64,000 bases of DNA, taken from NCBI GenBank assembly GCA_905221615.1, contig CAJNDT010002768.1, positions 654,094-718,093 of the forward strand, written 5' to 3'. Position numbers and translations under genes: made by a program. Source of the DNA: Symbiodinium sp. CCMP2592. Lineage: Eukaryota; Sar; Dinophyceae; Suessiales; Symbiodiniaceae. Each line of letters starts with the position of its first letter. Within the stretch, counting starts at the first letter, position 1. The notes under the pieces were generated by a model that was not told where the DNA came from, searched no databases, and saw only the letters and a program-made list of their open reading frames with translations. Of this stretch, positions 33,529 through 46,050 are shown piece after piece.

Positions 33529-36500
33529 TCATCCGAAGGCCAGCGGCCCCTCCAGTGTCCAGTCCAGGTGCCGCTCATACTCGTCGATGGCCTTCGGATG
33601 CGGAAGAGCTCTCCTCTCTCCTCTTTGGCCCTTTGCGGGGTTGGCACCTGCGGCCAGTAGTAGTTCTTCTGCAGGCCTGCAAGATGCGGCGGGAACGCCA
33701 TACGCCATGCAATGCCAGTATGTCAATGTGAAAGGATGCAGCAAGCCCCCCAAGCTCCCCCCCCCCGACGGAGTCTTGGTAAAATGTCACAGAGGAGACG
33801 AAAGAGAGAGCCCTCCGTGAAGCGCCTCTTGGCAAAGAGAAAGAGGCTCCTTCTCTGGGGCTCTGGCCGTTCTGCTGGATCTGCCTGAACAGGTCCTGCT
33901 TCTTGTGATACACCTCCAGCGCCTCCCGCCGTGGAGCCACGAGCCGCGAGCCGACAGAAGACACAGAGAGAACAGAGTTTAAACGACCCAAGCAGAGATG
34001 ACGAACAGCAGCGGCGCAGCGGTTCCGCTCTGCCGCGGGGGCTCGGGGCCTGGTAGAGTTTCTCCTTGAAGTTGTTCTCCTCGAAGCCCGAGAAGAGGAA
34101 CCTCAGCGGAGCGCAGAGCGGAGCGCGGCGCGATCCGCAGCGGAGCGGTGCAGTGCTGGCTCGCGCTTCTCTTATAACGTTTGCCACCAAGGAGCCCTGT
34201 GGCGGTGCTCCTATCCCTCTCCTCGTCCCAGAGGCCCAGCACCGAATCCTTCAAGCCTTCCGACAGACAACAAAGCGCATGCGCTGCTGCACTGGGCGCG
34301 CTCAGCTGCTCTAGAAGCGTCCCTTGGAGAGAGGGCACCACCAAATTGGCGGAAAGCAGCAGGGGTCACAGCGAACACTCTTGGAGCCTCTTTGGAGCCT
34401 CTTCTGTCGCTTTGTTGGGCATTCGGGTTCGCCGTTTGCCAAAGCTCAAAGCTCTCTCCTTCTCCCAGTCTGGGGCCGAGTCTCTTAAGCTCATGCTGCT
34501 CTCATTGACTCTTACTGACTCATACTCTGACTCACTCTCACAGCGCGATGCGCGCTGCTTCGAGGCACAACTGGAGGACAAAGCAGTTAGCCAAAGTGGA
34601 CTGAAGCTGTTCATCCGTTGCCTCCGTCTCTCTCCTTACTTCAAAAACCGTGCGGTGCAGGCCGCCCAGGCCCACAGGCCGCCAGGCCTCCTGTCTCGTG
34701 GACCACAGGCACGGTGCCGTAGGCCTGTGCATACCTCAGGTTGCGCAGCGACCCTTTGCCCGGATGCCTCGTGCAAGCGCTTTTGCTGCATCCTGGTGAC
34801 ATCTGTGGAAGGCCACAGGGCTCGTACTGGCTTGGCATCAGCAGGAAGTCGCAGCCCGCCATCATGCGATGCTCCACTTTGGGGTCGAAGCCCACGTAGC
34901 CGCAGACGCGGCCTCGGTTGGTGTTCTCGGCGTTGGAGAGCTGCGAGGCGTAGAGGTCGTCGCCCTTGCCCATCAAGATCACCTACTGCTAGCACCGGGA
35001 GAGAGCAAGAGCAAAGAGCAAAGAGCAGAGAGAGAGGAAGAAAACATGTACCTTCGGCTGCCGGCCTGGACCCGGCCCAGGACGCCAGAGTTCTCGTAGG
35101 TGAGGAGCCAAGGGATCACTTGCGTGATCAGGTGCACGCCCTTCTGAAAGCACAAACGACCACAGAAGCCCAGCAAAGCAGCTCCGGGGTCTTCGTGGAG
35201 ACCCAAGGAACGCTGCAAATCGCTCTTGCAATGTGCCTTGCCTTCCAAGAAGTCCGACAAGCCATAGTTTCTGGGAATATGTGGGTCCGTCCTGGGATCC
35301 CACTCGTCTGCGATGCCGTTCAAAATCCCGGCCATGCGGAGCTGCCGTCCCTTCTCCGTGAGAATCTCGTGCAAGCCCTGGCCGCCCTCCGGGCTCTGGA
35401 CTTCGACGGCGTAGTTCGGACTCACCGTCAGCACTCGGTCGGATGCCAAGATGGCGGCTGACATAAGGTTCATGCAGTCCACACCCAAATTCAGATCCTG
35501 CCGCATCTCAGGCCGCTACAACCCCTCCCCTCAACCTAACCCGCTCTTCCCCTCCCTCTCCTCGCCCTGCAACAGGTCGATGGCCTCCGGTGGAAGCCCC
35601 AAATAGCTGTCGAGGGGGAATTTGCTGAGCCGGTACTTGCCCTCAGCAAATGACAAAAGAAATTGCAATGGACTTAGGAAGTGACTGAAGGCAAAAGAAG
35701 AAGTCCTCTTACGAGCATCCGTACAACCAGAGCTCAGTTTCAAGAACGGAGTTTAGAAAGGCGCAGAGGCGTGCCTGGTAGCCGATGTTGTGAATGACGA
35801 AGACGCAGCGGGAGTTGAGATAGGTGCGGTTTCGGCGATACTTGTAGAGGTGGTAGACGGGCAGCAGTCCCGTCTGCCAGTCGTTCGCAATGAAAAGCAC
35901 ATCCTGACCATAGGTTGAGCCCCTGAGATTGAGCACTAAGGGTGCTTCCATGGCAGCGACGGTGAGTAAGGCATAGCGGAACAAGTTGTCCACGTACTCC
36001 TTCCCGTCCCGGTCGCAGTAGAGACCACCTCGATGGTAGCTCTCGTGCTCCACGAAGATGTAGTCCGTCCCTTTTCCCTCTCCCAGGTCCTGGTAGAGAT
36101 GGAAGTACCGGACCTGCTGTGAGACCGCTTGGGCGAGAGGGCGAGAGAGAGAGAGGATGAGAGAGGGGAGGAGTTACCGGGTCCGGCCGCGGGTTCTCGG
36201 CTCTCGGCTCTGGAGCGCCAGAAGCAGTAACGCAATGCCCGCCTCGTGCTCGCGGCCGTCGAGCCAGATCTTAGCGTAGCCGACGTAGACGGCGTCCTTG
36301 TAGTCGCCGTAGCGGGGCGAGACGACCATGGTCCGATGGCCCCGCATGGCAAACTCGTAGCCGTAACTGCCCGCCACCATGGCCAAGCCCCCGGTCTTGG
36401 ACCAGGGGTTCACTTCCGAACTCACGACCACCACGGGCGTGTCCAAGTGCTGCGACGTGTACTTGGGCCGCTTGTCCAGCTGCTCCGACTGTAAATGCGA

Positions 36501-36741
36501 GCGCAAGTCCGCCTTCTCCAGAGGGTCCTCCCATGCACTGCGACTGCGTGCTCAAACGACCAGAAACAGAAGGAGAGAGCGAGGGCGCCTGCAGCAGGGC
36601 GTCCAGGGCGCTCAAGGAGAAGACCCGCTCCATCTGCTCGGAGCCACCGCCGCTCTCGGAGGAGCTCTCCGAAACAGCCTCAGGGACGCCGCCAAAGAGG
36701 GAAGGCAGGAAGGGCACAAGACGCGGCACTCGCCACACACT
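33529..36741 (-). CDS. starch synthase (glycosyltransferase family 5), multi-exon
   Basis: Makes alpha-1,4-glucan storage polysaccharide from a nucleotide sugar. Eleven introns link twelve exons: ~36741-36587, 36537-36243, 36113-35775, 35641-~35564, 35497-35066, 34982-34801, 34734-34688, 34256-34196, 34101-34050, 33922-33868, 33676-33648 and 33591-33529 (TGA). Joined in phase they give the GT5 motif order: [12 protein letters not shown] (substrate-binding KTGGL, usually KTGGLGDV), [72 protein letters not shown], then [30 protein letters not shown] and [11 protein letters not shown], ending near DEYERHLDW. Eight introns start with GC, two with GT and one donor (near 35564) is unresolved; all end in AG. 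Small motif differences do not remove known catalytic residues. The 5' end is not resolved: an N-terminal extension or transit peptide would lie upstream of 36741. Dinoflagellate enzymes of this type are thought to use UDP-glucose; the sequence does not settle that. Confidence 0.9.
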
Positions 36742-38554
36742 TTCGGCGCACCTTGGTCTTTGGAGTCTGCGTGCCGGAGCTTTCGTAGCCCTCCGTATGA
36801 GGAGACGGAGGGCACGGACCGCAGGGCCCGAGCGAGAGCGCCTCCTTCTTCACGTCCTCACAGCACCAGAGCATGCGAGCGGAAGTGCGGTGTTGGGTTG
36901 AGGAAAGAGAATCTTCCCTTGACCCCTGAGTCCCCCTTCCCGCTCCTGGCTGATGGCCTCAGCGCAAGAAAAGCCAAGAGCCCCAGGGTGAACGGCCAGC
37001 GGTGCAAACGGAACGGTCTAAGGAGCACACGAAAGTGTGGACGGGCAGTGGCTCCTCATGGCCATGCACATGCAATCAGTGCAATCACACGCAAACAGTG
37101 CTCTCCGCCAGGACTGTCCTCCGTAAAGAGCGCTCGGCGCTCCTCCGCCACGTTGGACAGCTCCTGAATCTGCAGCTGTCAGCTGCTGTCCAGCGTGGCT
37201 TTGCCGGGTGTGGGCTGGCTGCGAAGTGAAACCGGATGGGATCGCGCTCGTCGGCGCGAAAAGAAGCGCGGCTGCGCGGCTCGAGCACTGCAACATATTG
37301 GAGAAAAATGTTTAATGGCGTCGTACACATTTGACTACTACATCGTGTGGTGACAGATCTTCTGCGTGCGTAGTTGTATTCACGTTGAATTTCAGTCTAG
37401 CTTTAGCGCATGCCAGGATCACAAACATCTTGAATCGCCTGGCATGCAGCATGTTTTTTTGGGGTGACAGTGTACACATGTTTCCTCTCGAATCCAAACT
37501 TATTTCGACTGAGGTTCGCGCATTCGTTTAAGTGATGTTGTGTGGTGCTCCCCAGGACGGGAAGGTTGGTGGGAGTGAGGGAAAACTAATTTTCTCCCAA
37601 AATGGGGCAGTATCTTCCCAGACTGCAGTCAAGAGTCAATCTTCGGCGCGAGCGGCGCCGATCTCTCCTCCGGCCAAGGCAAAAAGCCAAAAGCAAAAGC
37701 CCTCGCCGCCCTCTCCCGTCTGCTCGGTGCTGTGCAGATCTGCGCGGCGCCGAGCACACGAGAACCCCGGCAGAAAGAGCCGACGAGACTCCACGACGAG
37801 AGACGACACGAGAGACGAGAGACGAGAGTGGCAGAGAGGCAGAGAGGCTGGAGGCTTTCCCGCCGCCCGTCGGCGGGCCCGAGCTCCTCTTCCTTCCCGC
37901 TCTCCTCACAGCAGAGCGGCAGAGCAAAGCAGAGCAAAGCAGAGCAGAGAGCAGAGCAGCTGTTGTCAGCCTCGCCTCGGCGGGCGCCAGCAGCGACTGG
38001 GAGCCCTGCACAAGCGCCACGGCGGTTTCGGTTTTCGCCGCTCCGCCCCACTCGCGCGCGCGCGCGCCTTCTTCAAGAGCAGGGGCCCGCGGCCCTGACA
38101 TGCGCGCTCAAGTCACGATCCGTCTCGATCCGATCCGATCTTTGCAGAGTTCTGCAGCCGGCTGCACGCCTGCAGAATCTCCCTCTCCCGCTTGGGGCTT
38201 TCCTTTTCCTCAAAAGGCTGTTCAGCCGCTCAGAACAAGGCGCTTGCAGCCCACTCTGTCAACCTGTCAGCTCCTGAGAGCCTGGCGACGACCTGCGCCG
38301 GCAAGGAGGGTCTAGGGGATCCCTGCAAAAAAGGCTGCAAAGGCGCGCTGCGAGAGCTGCAAGAACTGGAACTGCGCTTGCTGCAGCCTTTCTCCCATCC
38401 GCTGCGGCCGTAGCCGTCGTGGCCGTCGTGGCCGTGGCTTCCTGGCGTGGGCTCTTTCCAGGAAAAGCCCTCCCTCCCTCCTTGTCTCCCTCCTTCTCTC
38501 TCTCCTCACCTTCCCTTTCCCGAGCTGCCATCTTCTCATACTTCCTCCTCTTCC

Positions 38555-38637
38555 CTGTTCCCTTTCTTGTTAGGCTGTGCCTTCTTGTCCTCGCGGGCCA
38601 ACTTCGCATGCTTGGCCTGAAACTTCGACACCAGAAC
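38555..38637 (-). CDS. possible Lys-rich exon upstream of starch synthase
   Basis: Minus-strand frame VLVSKFQAKHAKLARED then KKAQPNKKG, preceded by an AG acceptor at 38638-38639. It could belong to the N-terminal part of the starch synthase or to another gene. The downstream border is not defined. Confidence 0.28.
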
Positions 38638-38936
38638 CTCGGGCACGTCGGGCACAGTGGCCGTTAAACAGCTCCCTCCGATCTCTCGGACGGCATTGCG
38701 GGGAATTTAAGAGACGTGGACCCGGGAACCCCGACTCGCCGCCTCTGCTGAGCTCTGCTGAGCTGCAAGTCACTGCAAGTCTGCAGTTCTCTCTTCCGTC
38801 GGCTCTGCATAGCATCTCAGAGCCTCGTCTCGAAGTCCGGCGCCATGGCCCGTAAGAGTCTGGCAGCCCTCTGCTTGCCGCAGAGCGGAGCTTGAGCTTT
38901 GAGCTCCCCCAACCCCCCCCCAACCCCCCCCTCCCG

Positions 38937-38998
38937 CAACTCTCTCCTCTCCTCTCCTCTCCTCTCCTCTCTTCTTTCTCTCTCCTTTTCGCTCCCCT
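38937..38998. repeat. polypyrimidine (CTCTC)n tract
   Basis: Repeated CTCCT pentamers followed by TCTTTC variants; preceded by C-runs at 38906-38934. Confidence 0.85.
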
Positions 38999-39314
38999 CC
39001 GGGCGGCCGCCCCGCGCCGCCCCCCCGAACCGCCGCGGGCCGGGCCGCTGGGCCCCGGGCCGTCCTAGCTTTCGGCTTCGGCGCCGCCGAACCCGCACCC
39101 GCCGCCGCACCCGCCACACCCACCTGACAGCAGTTGCAGCACAGATTCTCTCAAAGTTGATGCGCCATATCCCAACCGGGCCTCCGTCCGCAATGCTGAC
39201 GCCTCCCTGACCTCCTGCAATTGAGCAGCTCAAGTTGGAACCATCTCTGCAACCACTCTGAATCCCTTGACTCCGTGTCGTCTCTCTGGCGTGTAGAGGT
39301 TTGGGACAGAGAGT

Positions 39315-39690
39315 GGCCAGACCCCGGCACATGCACCAAGTCCTTGCAGGCTGGTGGCTTGCCCCGGCCAACCTCCGAGAAGACAAATGAGTTCAGACGT
39401 GTAGGCGCGATTTAGCACCCCAGCCAAGCAAGACTGACCCGGATGTGATTAACCCGCCGAACCTCCATAGAAACGGACGCCACTGAGGCCTGCAAGAGCG
39501 AAAGATGCTGGGCGCTGCACAAGTGCGTCTCACAAGCCTCACGTGAAGGCTCCTCAACCTGGCATGCCGACGCTTGCTTGCCCGGCTTGGCAGGAGGAAG
39601 CGACCAGTGCGTGAGCCTCTGTCCGCGTGTCTGAGGCCATCGACACTGCCGATGCCTCTGTGGGCAGTGCCTTGGATTCCTGCATTGCTG
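39315..39690 (+). repeat. ~0.4-kb direct repeat with Cys-rich candidate exon, copy 1
   Basis: Repeated at 39987-40380 (offset 672, a multiple of 3). From an AG at 39468-39469 a plus frame reads ATEACKSERCWALHKCV, then a stretch ending DQCVSLC, a closely spaced cysteine pattern. The neighbouring frame reads SEAIDTADASVGSALDSC. Between the copies that second frame shows an 18-nt in-frame insertion and third-base changes that are mostly silent, which suggests it has been coding. The two frames are offset, so the exon structure is unresolved. The family is not recognised. Confidence 0.5.
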
Positions 39691-39986
39691 CTCAAGTCGT
39701 TGGGAAGTCCGTTTCGTCTCCAAGTGAGGTCACCATGTGAGTAGCTCGACTTTGCGTATGGACAGTCGGAGATTTGGGGTAGCGGGGTTGCAGGTCGAGT
39801 AGCTGGATGACAGCACGGCAAAAGCGAAAACGTTTGGTACTCACCTTTGGGGGTTCGGGTCTCGGGTTGGTGCAGCACTCGTACGGGCGACACGATCTGA
39901 CGCCCCTTGACTCTGGAGTGTACAAGTTCGGGTTTATGATTTACGCAGGATTAATGCTCTCGGTTTGGGGTGTAGGGATGGAGAAT

Positions 39987-40380
39987 GGCCAGACCCCGGC
40001 ACATGCACCAAGTCCTTGCAGGCTGGTGGCTTGCCCCGGCCAACCTCCGAGAAGACAAATGAGTTCAGACGTGTAGGCGCGATTTAGCACCCCAGCCAAG
40101 CAAGACTGACCCGGATGTGATTAACCCGCCGAACCTCCATAGAAACGGACGCCACTGAGGCCTGCAAGAGCGAAAGATGCTGGGCGCTGCACAAGTGCGT
40201 CTCACAAGCCTCACGTGAAGGCTCCTCAACCTGGCATGCCGACGCTTGCTTGCCCTGCTTGGCAGGAGGAAGCGACCAGTGCGTGAGCCTCTGTCCGCGT
40301 GTCTGAGGCCATCGACATTGCCGATGCTGCCGAGACTGCCGATGCCTCCCTGGGGAGTGCATTGGATTCCTGCATTGCTG
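39987..40380 (+). repeat. ~0.4-kb direct repeat with Cys-rich candidate exon, copy 2
   Basis: Near-identical to copy 1 until the SEAID segment, where six codons are inserted (reading AETADA-like). The similarity stops just after ALDSCIA. See copy 1. Confidence 0.5.
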
Positions 40381-40639
40381 GAAACCGAGCGATAAGTAGG
40401 CGTGGGGGGGTTGTTGTTGTTGAGGGGGGGGTTGAAACACTGAATGTTACACATCCAGGTGCCTGTCTGGTTCACGTATCACTTGCATGTATCCATGCCT
40501 GTTGCTCAAGGTTCTAGTGCAGCAGAGATCTACAGATGTGCGCCTGTGGTAAAAAGAGACTCCTGAGTGCTTGTGTTCCTGTACGCATAGCGAAAGGATG
40601 CACGCCCACGTTACATTTCAACGTGGTAGCGGAGCTCCT

Positions 40640-40800
40640 GGGGAAACGGGAAGCTTCACACCGGTGGAGGTACCCGTTGGTACGCTCCATACACGTGGAG
40701 GCAACCGGAATACCCGGTGTGCTTCACACGGGTGAAGGTGACCGGAGTCTTTCCGGCACACGACACACAGGTGAAGACATCCGGAAGAGTAGTTTCCCGG
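40640..40800. repeat. degenerate ~38-40-bp tandem repeat, about four units
   Basis: Units begin CTTCACACCGGTGGAGGTAC, CTCCATACACGTGGAGGCAA, CTTCACACGGGTGAAGGTGA and CGACACACAGGTGAAGACAT. Each holds a (C/G)ACAC-(C/G)GTG(A/G)AGG core. Confidence 0.6.
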
Positions 40801-40917
40801 GGCTCGATCCGAGGACAGCTCAATGGCTAGCCACTCTGCGACTATCTTTGAGCATGGCGAAGGAGATGAAGATTATTTCTTTCATGGAAGTAAATCTTAT
40901 GCGACGAATCATCGTCA

Positions 40918-41248
40918 TTGACCACAAAAGTACCGCCATCATATGATGGACGAAGCAATTGGTTCGCCTATGAAGATGCGATCGATGACTGGTGTGATAT
41001 CACTGAGCTTGATGCTGACAAGCGTGGACCAGCTTTGAGAAATCGGCTAGAAGGTGAAGCAGCAATCCACAAAAGGCTTCTCGACAGGGGCCGCCTGAAG
41101 GATGCAGCCAACGGAGTGAAATACTTCACGAGCTTCCTGCGGCCGCTCTTCGTGAAGGGAGCAGCCAACGTTTTTCTCGACCGCTTCCAGCAGTTCATGA
41201 ACTTGCACCGTGGGAATGGAGATATGCTTCGTTGGATTACCAGGTTTC
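40918..41248 (+). pseudogene. Copia-type gag, cut by the assembly gap
   Basis: The frame reads KVPPSYDGRSNWFAYEDAI, DDWCDITELD, then RGPALRNRLEGEAAIHKRLL and FLDRFQQFMNLHRGN before entering the N run. This opening is one I recall from dinoflagellate Ty1/Copia gag proteins. The usual ATG is not present: the matching position is TTG at 40918. Only about 110 codons remain. Zinc knuckle, protease, integrase and reverse transcriptase would lie inside or beyond the gap and are not in this window. Because Copia copies are numerous, an assembly break here is unsurprising. Confidence 0.75.
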
Positions 41249-41348
41249 NNNNNNNNNNNNNNNNNNNNNNNNNNNNNNNNNNNNNNNNNNNNNNNNNNNN
41301 NNNNNNNNNNNNNNNNNNNNNNNNNNNNNNNNNNNNNNNNNNNNNNNN
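41249..41348. other. assembly gap of exactly 100 N
   Basis: A round-number N run, the usual placeholder for unknown length. The second 17-kb copy starts at the first base after it. Confidence 0.98.
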
Positions 41349-44300
41349 AGGTTCGGAATGAAAAGACCAGCTCTTGCCTCTCTGCGGTGTCGCAGATGGT
41401 GCCTCGAGCCACAACGGAAACACCTCCGGTGCCAGGCTCCTATACCCTAACCCCTAAACCCTAAAACAACCCTTAACCCTCGTGATCATGGTTTCTGGAG
41501 CATTCGTGAGCCTTCGACTTCGTCTTTTGAGATGAACTAGAGGTTCGTTTTGGGATTGCGTCGATGACAATTGTGGTCCGCTTCGTGGTCAGAGGGTGAA
41601 GGCTTTATTTAGGGTTTAGGGCACAGGGATTTGCGGATTTGGAGTATGGTTTTTTGTTGTGAAGGCCCATTTTCCCACCCTGCTACAGTCGGAATACCTA
41701 GGATTTAGAGTTTCGGTCTTAAGGTTCAGGGATTTAGAGGTTTAGGGGCCTAGGGTTTCTGTGGACTGAGGGTTTGTTAAGAAGGCATGTTGCCTGTGCT
41801 TCGGATGGATGTGTGTGAAGACCTTTACACACTTCGTTAGGGGGGGGTCGACAGATGTTTTAGGTGTGTGTCATGTATCATGGGTGACATAGAGGTAGAT
41901 GAGCACGTTTCGTTGCACTGGGGGTTTTCCTTTAGTAAGCTGCATGATCTGTACTGATGTAAACTCATATTCCACCTCAGCCAGCGAGTACAGACCCCTC
42001 GTTTCCACAGGAAAATTTCAGTTTAGGGTTTTAGGGTTTAGGGTTTAGGGTTTTTGTGTCTGAAACGGCAGTCTGTGAGTGGTGCTATGCATAATCTCTG
42101 AACGGGCCTCAGGATTTTTTAGGGCATCTAAGGTTTAGGGCTCCAAGGAATAACCACACACTGTTCCGGAGCATCCTCCTAACTGAATTGCCCGAATCAA
42201 AATTTCGAGCAAAGGAAAAGCCAAGATAGGGGACTCGCAACTAAACAACTAAACCCTAAATTCCTTCATCCTCTCTACAAGATCCCCTTGTTGCAGCCCA
42301 TAGTCGCAGGGTTGCGATCATCTCCCGCGTCACCGTCCAGGGGGCATCGAGCAGCACATCGTCAACGTAGCGGCAGCCGAGAACCTTCAACTTTCGTGGG
42401 TGTCTAGCTGAGTCTAGCACTTGTATGGGGGTGCTGGTACAGGTCCTAGCGTATGCGTTTCGGGGTTCTACCTATAGTCTCCACTGCAGTTCCTTTATGG
42501 GTTACGCTATAGCATCCTTATTCCTAATTATGTACTTGGTTAAACCAACAAAAGGAACTACAATGGACACTATAGGTAGATTAAGAACTCATGGGGAGAC
42601 GCTGAGGTGAGGGATTCATGACCTCATGTCTGAGCAACAAGAATTGATATTTTCCGAACATTCGGGGTACCTTATTTGGGGGTCCTTATAACAAGGATCC
42701 TGCTATTTAAGGTGCTATATCAGGGCCCCCTATTTTCGGAAGCCCCCCACTGGCTTGAAAGCCAGTGCTTCTGAGCCTCCCGCGCTGAGCACACGCTCTT
42801 GCATGTTCATGATGGGGTAGTTGGAACCACGATGTTGGTTCACTACCTTGGACTGGGATGGGATGCTGTTAGGCAGTTGAGTACTTACTCGTTCTTAGCC
42901 ATCGATTCCCGTAGCAAGGAAAACGGGGCATTTGCAATCAGCAGGCATACACGTGTGTATATAAATGCAGTATATACATATACACATGTAGATACATACA
43001 TATGTATATATATATATATATACATATACATGAACATGTATAAATGCATCTGTATGCATGTATACTGTATACATATACAGATATGCATCACATGCTGCAT
43101 CGGGTCTACCTAGACCCATGAATTGCCCGTTGTTCAGGACTTTGTGTAACTCAGGAAATCACAATCATCATTCCGGCAGAGAACGCAGATGTGTTTTTCG
43201 AAAAGGCCTTCAGGTCACGAAGAGCCCATGAAACAGCTAACTGCATTCGTGCAGCAGTCAGCCAACCACGGCTTCGGCCGACATTTCCCATCTCAATAGA
43301 AGCTTGGCACTTAATTATACAGTATTGGATTTCCTAGCCATGGCACTCAGTCAGGATGGCAGTTGCGGTCGTAGTAGCAACCCGAAGAAAAGCAGGATCG
43401 AACAAGCACCACAGGATTGATCCGGATGGCGAGACTAACGTCCGTCGTGACCCTGGCAAGCTGCTCTTTCGTGACATAACAGTAGCAACAGCCATGCTGA
43501 TACAAGACGCAAGGCTAGGACTGGTACATTGGTACCCGAAGTATCAGCATGCAAGAAATGTGTATTGACACTGGGTTTCTGGGTGACCCCTGAATAATGA
43601 CGGTAATTACCCAAAAAAGGCTACAATGGTACTACTGAGGAGCCTAAAACAACCGTACAGGAAGACAGACTACCTGCTGACAGCACGTCTATGTTTCATA
43701 ATCGTACATGCCCCTAAGGCTCCATGTGCCGATATAGTATATACCTAGGTCTTAAAGTACATATAAGGGGACCCCTTTAAGGCTTCAGCATCTACTATAA
43801 AGGTACATCGAGCCTCAAACCCTAAATCCTAAACCCTTATGATACCCTTTATAGAACCCGTAAAGGAACCCAAAACCCTAATATGGGTGCATTGGGCCCA
43901 AAGTATATACTATTTGGATACATGGACCCTTAGGGTAATATAGGGGCCTTGATTAGAATAGGGTTTTGGGACCCTTTACACTATGATTATAAATAAGGAA
44001 CCCCAAACATAGTTTTACCTAATTATTAACTATTGATTGAAGATGTTGTACACTTGATCCTTTTCATATTGTATGTTCTACAGTCAGGTTCAACGTTCCT
44101 CAACAGCCGGTCGAGTGGGCCGAGCAGAAATAACTGGCCGCATCTACACGGGAATTTCCGAAAATTAGGGGTGCTGTATTTGGGGTTCGAATAATAAGGA
44201 TCCTACCATTTAGGGCACTCTATTTTTGGGTCCCCTAATTTTCGGAAACCCCTACACTGTATCGGGCAAGCCAAACAGTCGATACGGGAAGACCAAGACA

Positions 44301-44851
44301 CCCTCATACGAAAATGGCTTCTTTATCTACGAGGCTTGTGAAAATTTGGTGAGACTACTCTATGGGTTGCATGCGCGACTGGAGAACTTTACATCAGATT
44401 GATGGGCAGCCTTATCGCATAAACATGATGTTTCCTCGGATACCCAGTAACCTAAGAATAAAAAGGCCTCTCTTTTTGGTATTGGGTAACTTTATAATTT
44501 ATAAGGAACCTAGGACTACAAAAAGGGAATAAGGGTACTACTGGAGATCCTAGTTTCGCTATATCCAGTACGTCTTGAGATGGTGGCAACAGGCAATAAA
44601 AGAGGCCAGCGTATGCCATGTGTGCTCAGGAAAGCTGGAAGGTACAGCTTCTAAAATACGCGTCGCGAGTGACGCATGGCTGGCGAACCTTTGGCAGCGG
44701 GCCTGAACTTCGCATAAAAGCTGGAAATGCTGAGTTTCCTGGTGCAAAAGAATTCTTAAGTACAGTGGGAGAAAAACCATAAGCCTATACCCTAACAACA
44801 GATGCAAACCCGAAGCCCAAGTACTAAAGCTTGATCCACAAACGTGAAACG

Positions 44852-46050
<1,199 letters not shown>

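Larger units (their letters stand above)
36742..39300. other. upstream region of starch synthase, no certain gene
   Basis: GC-rich DNA with purine/pyrimidine tracts. It may contain the 5' exons of the starch synthase or of another minus-strand gene. A Thr/Lys-rich minus frame (36680-36874, TQTPKTK) lies directly upstream of the first mapped exon but in a different frame. Confidence 0.4.
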
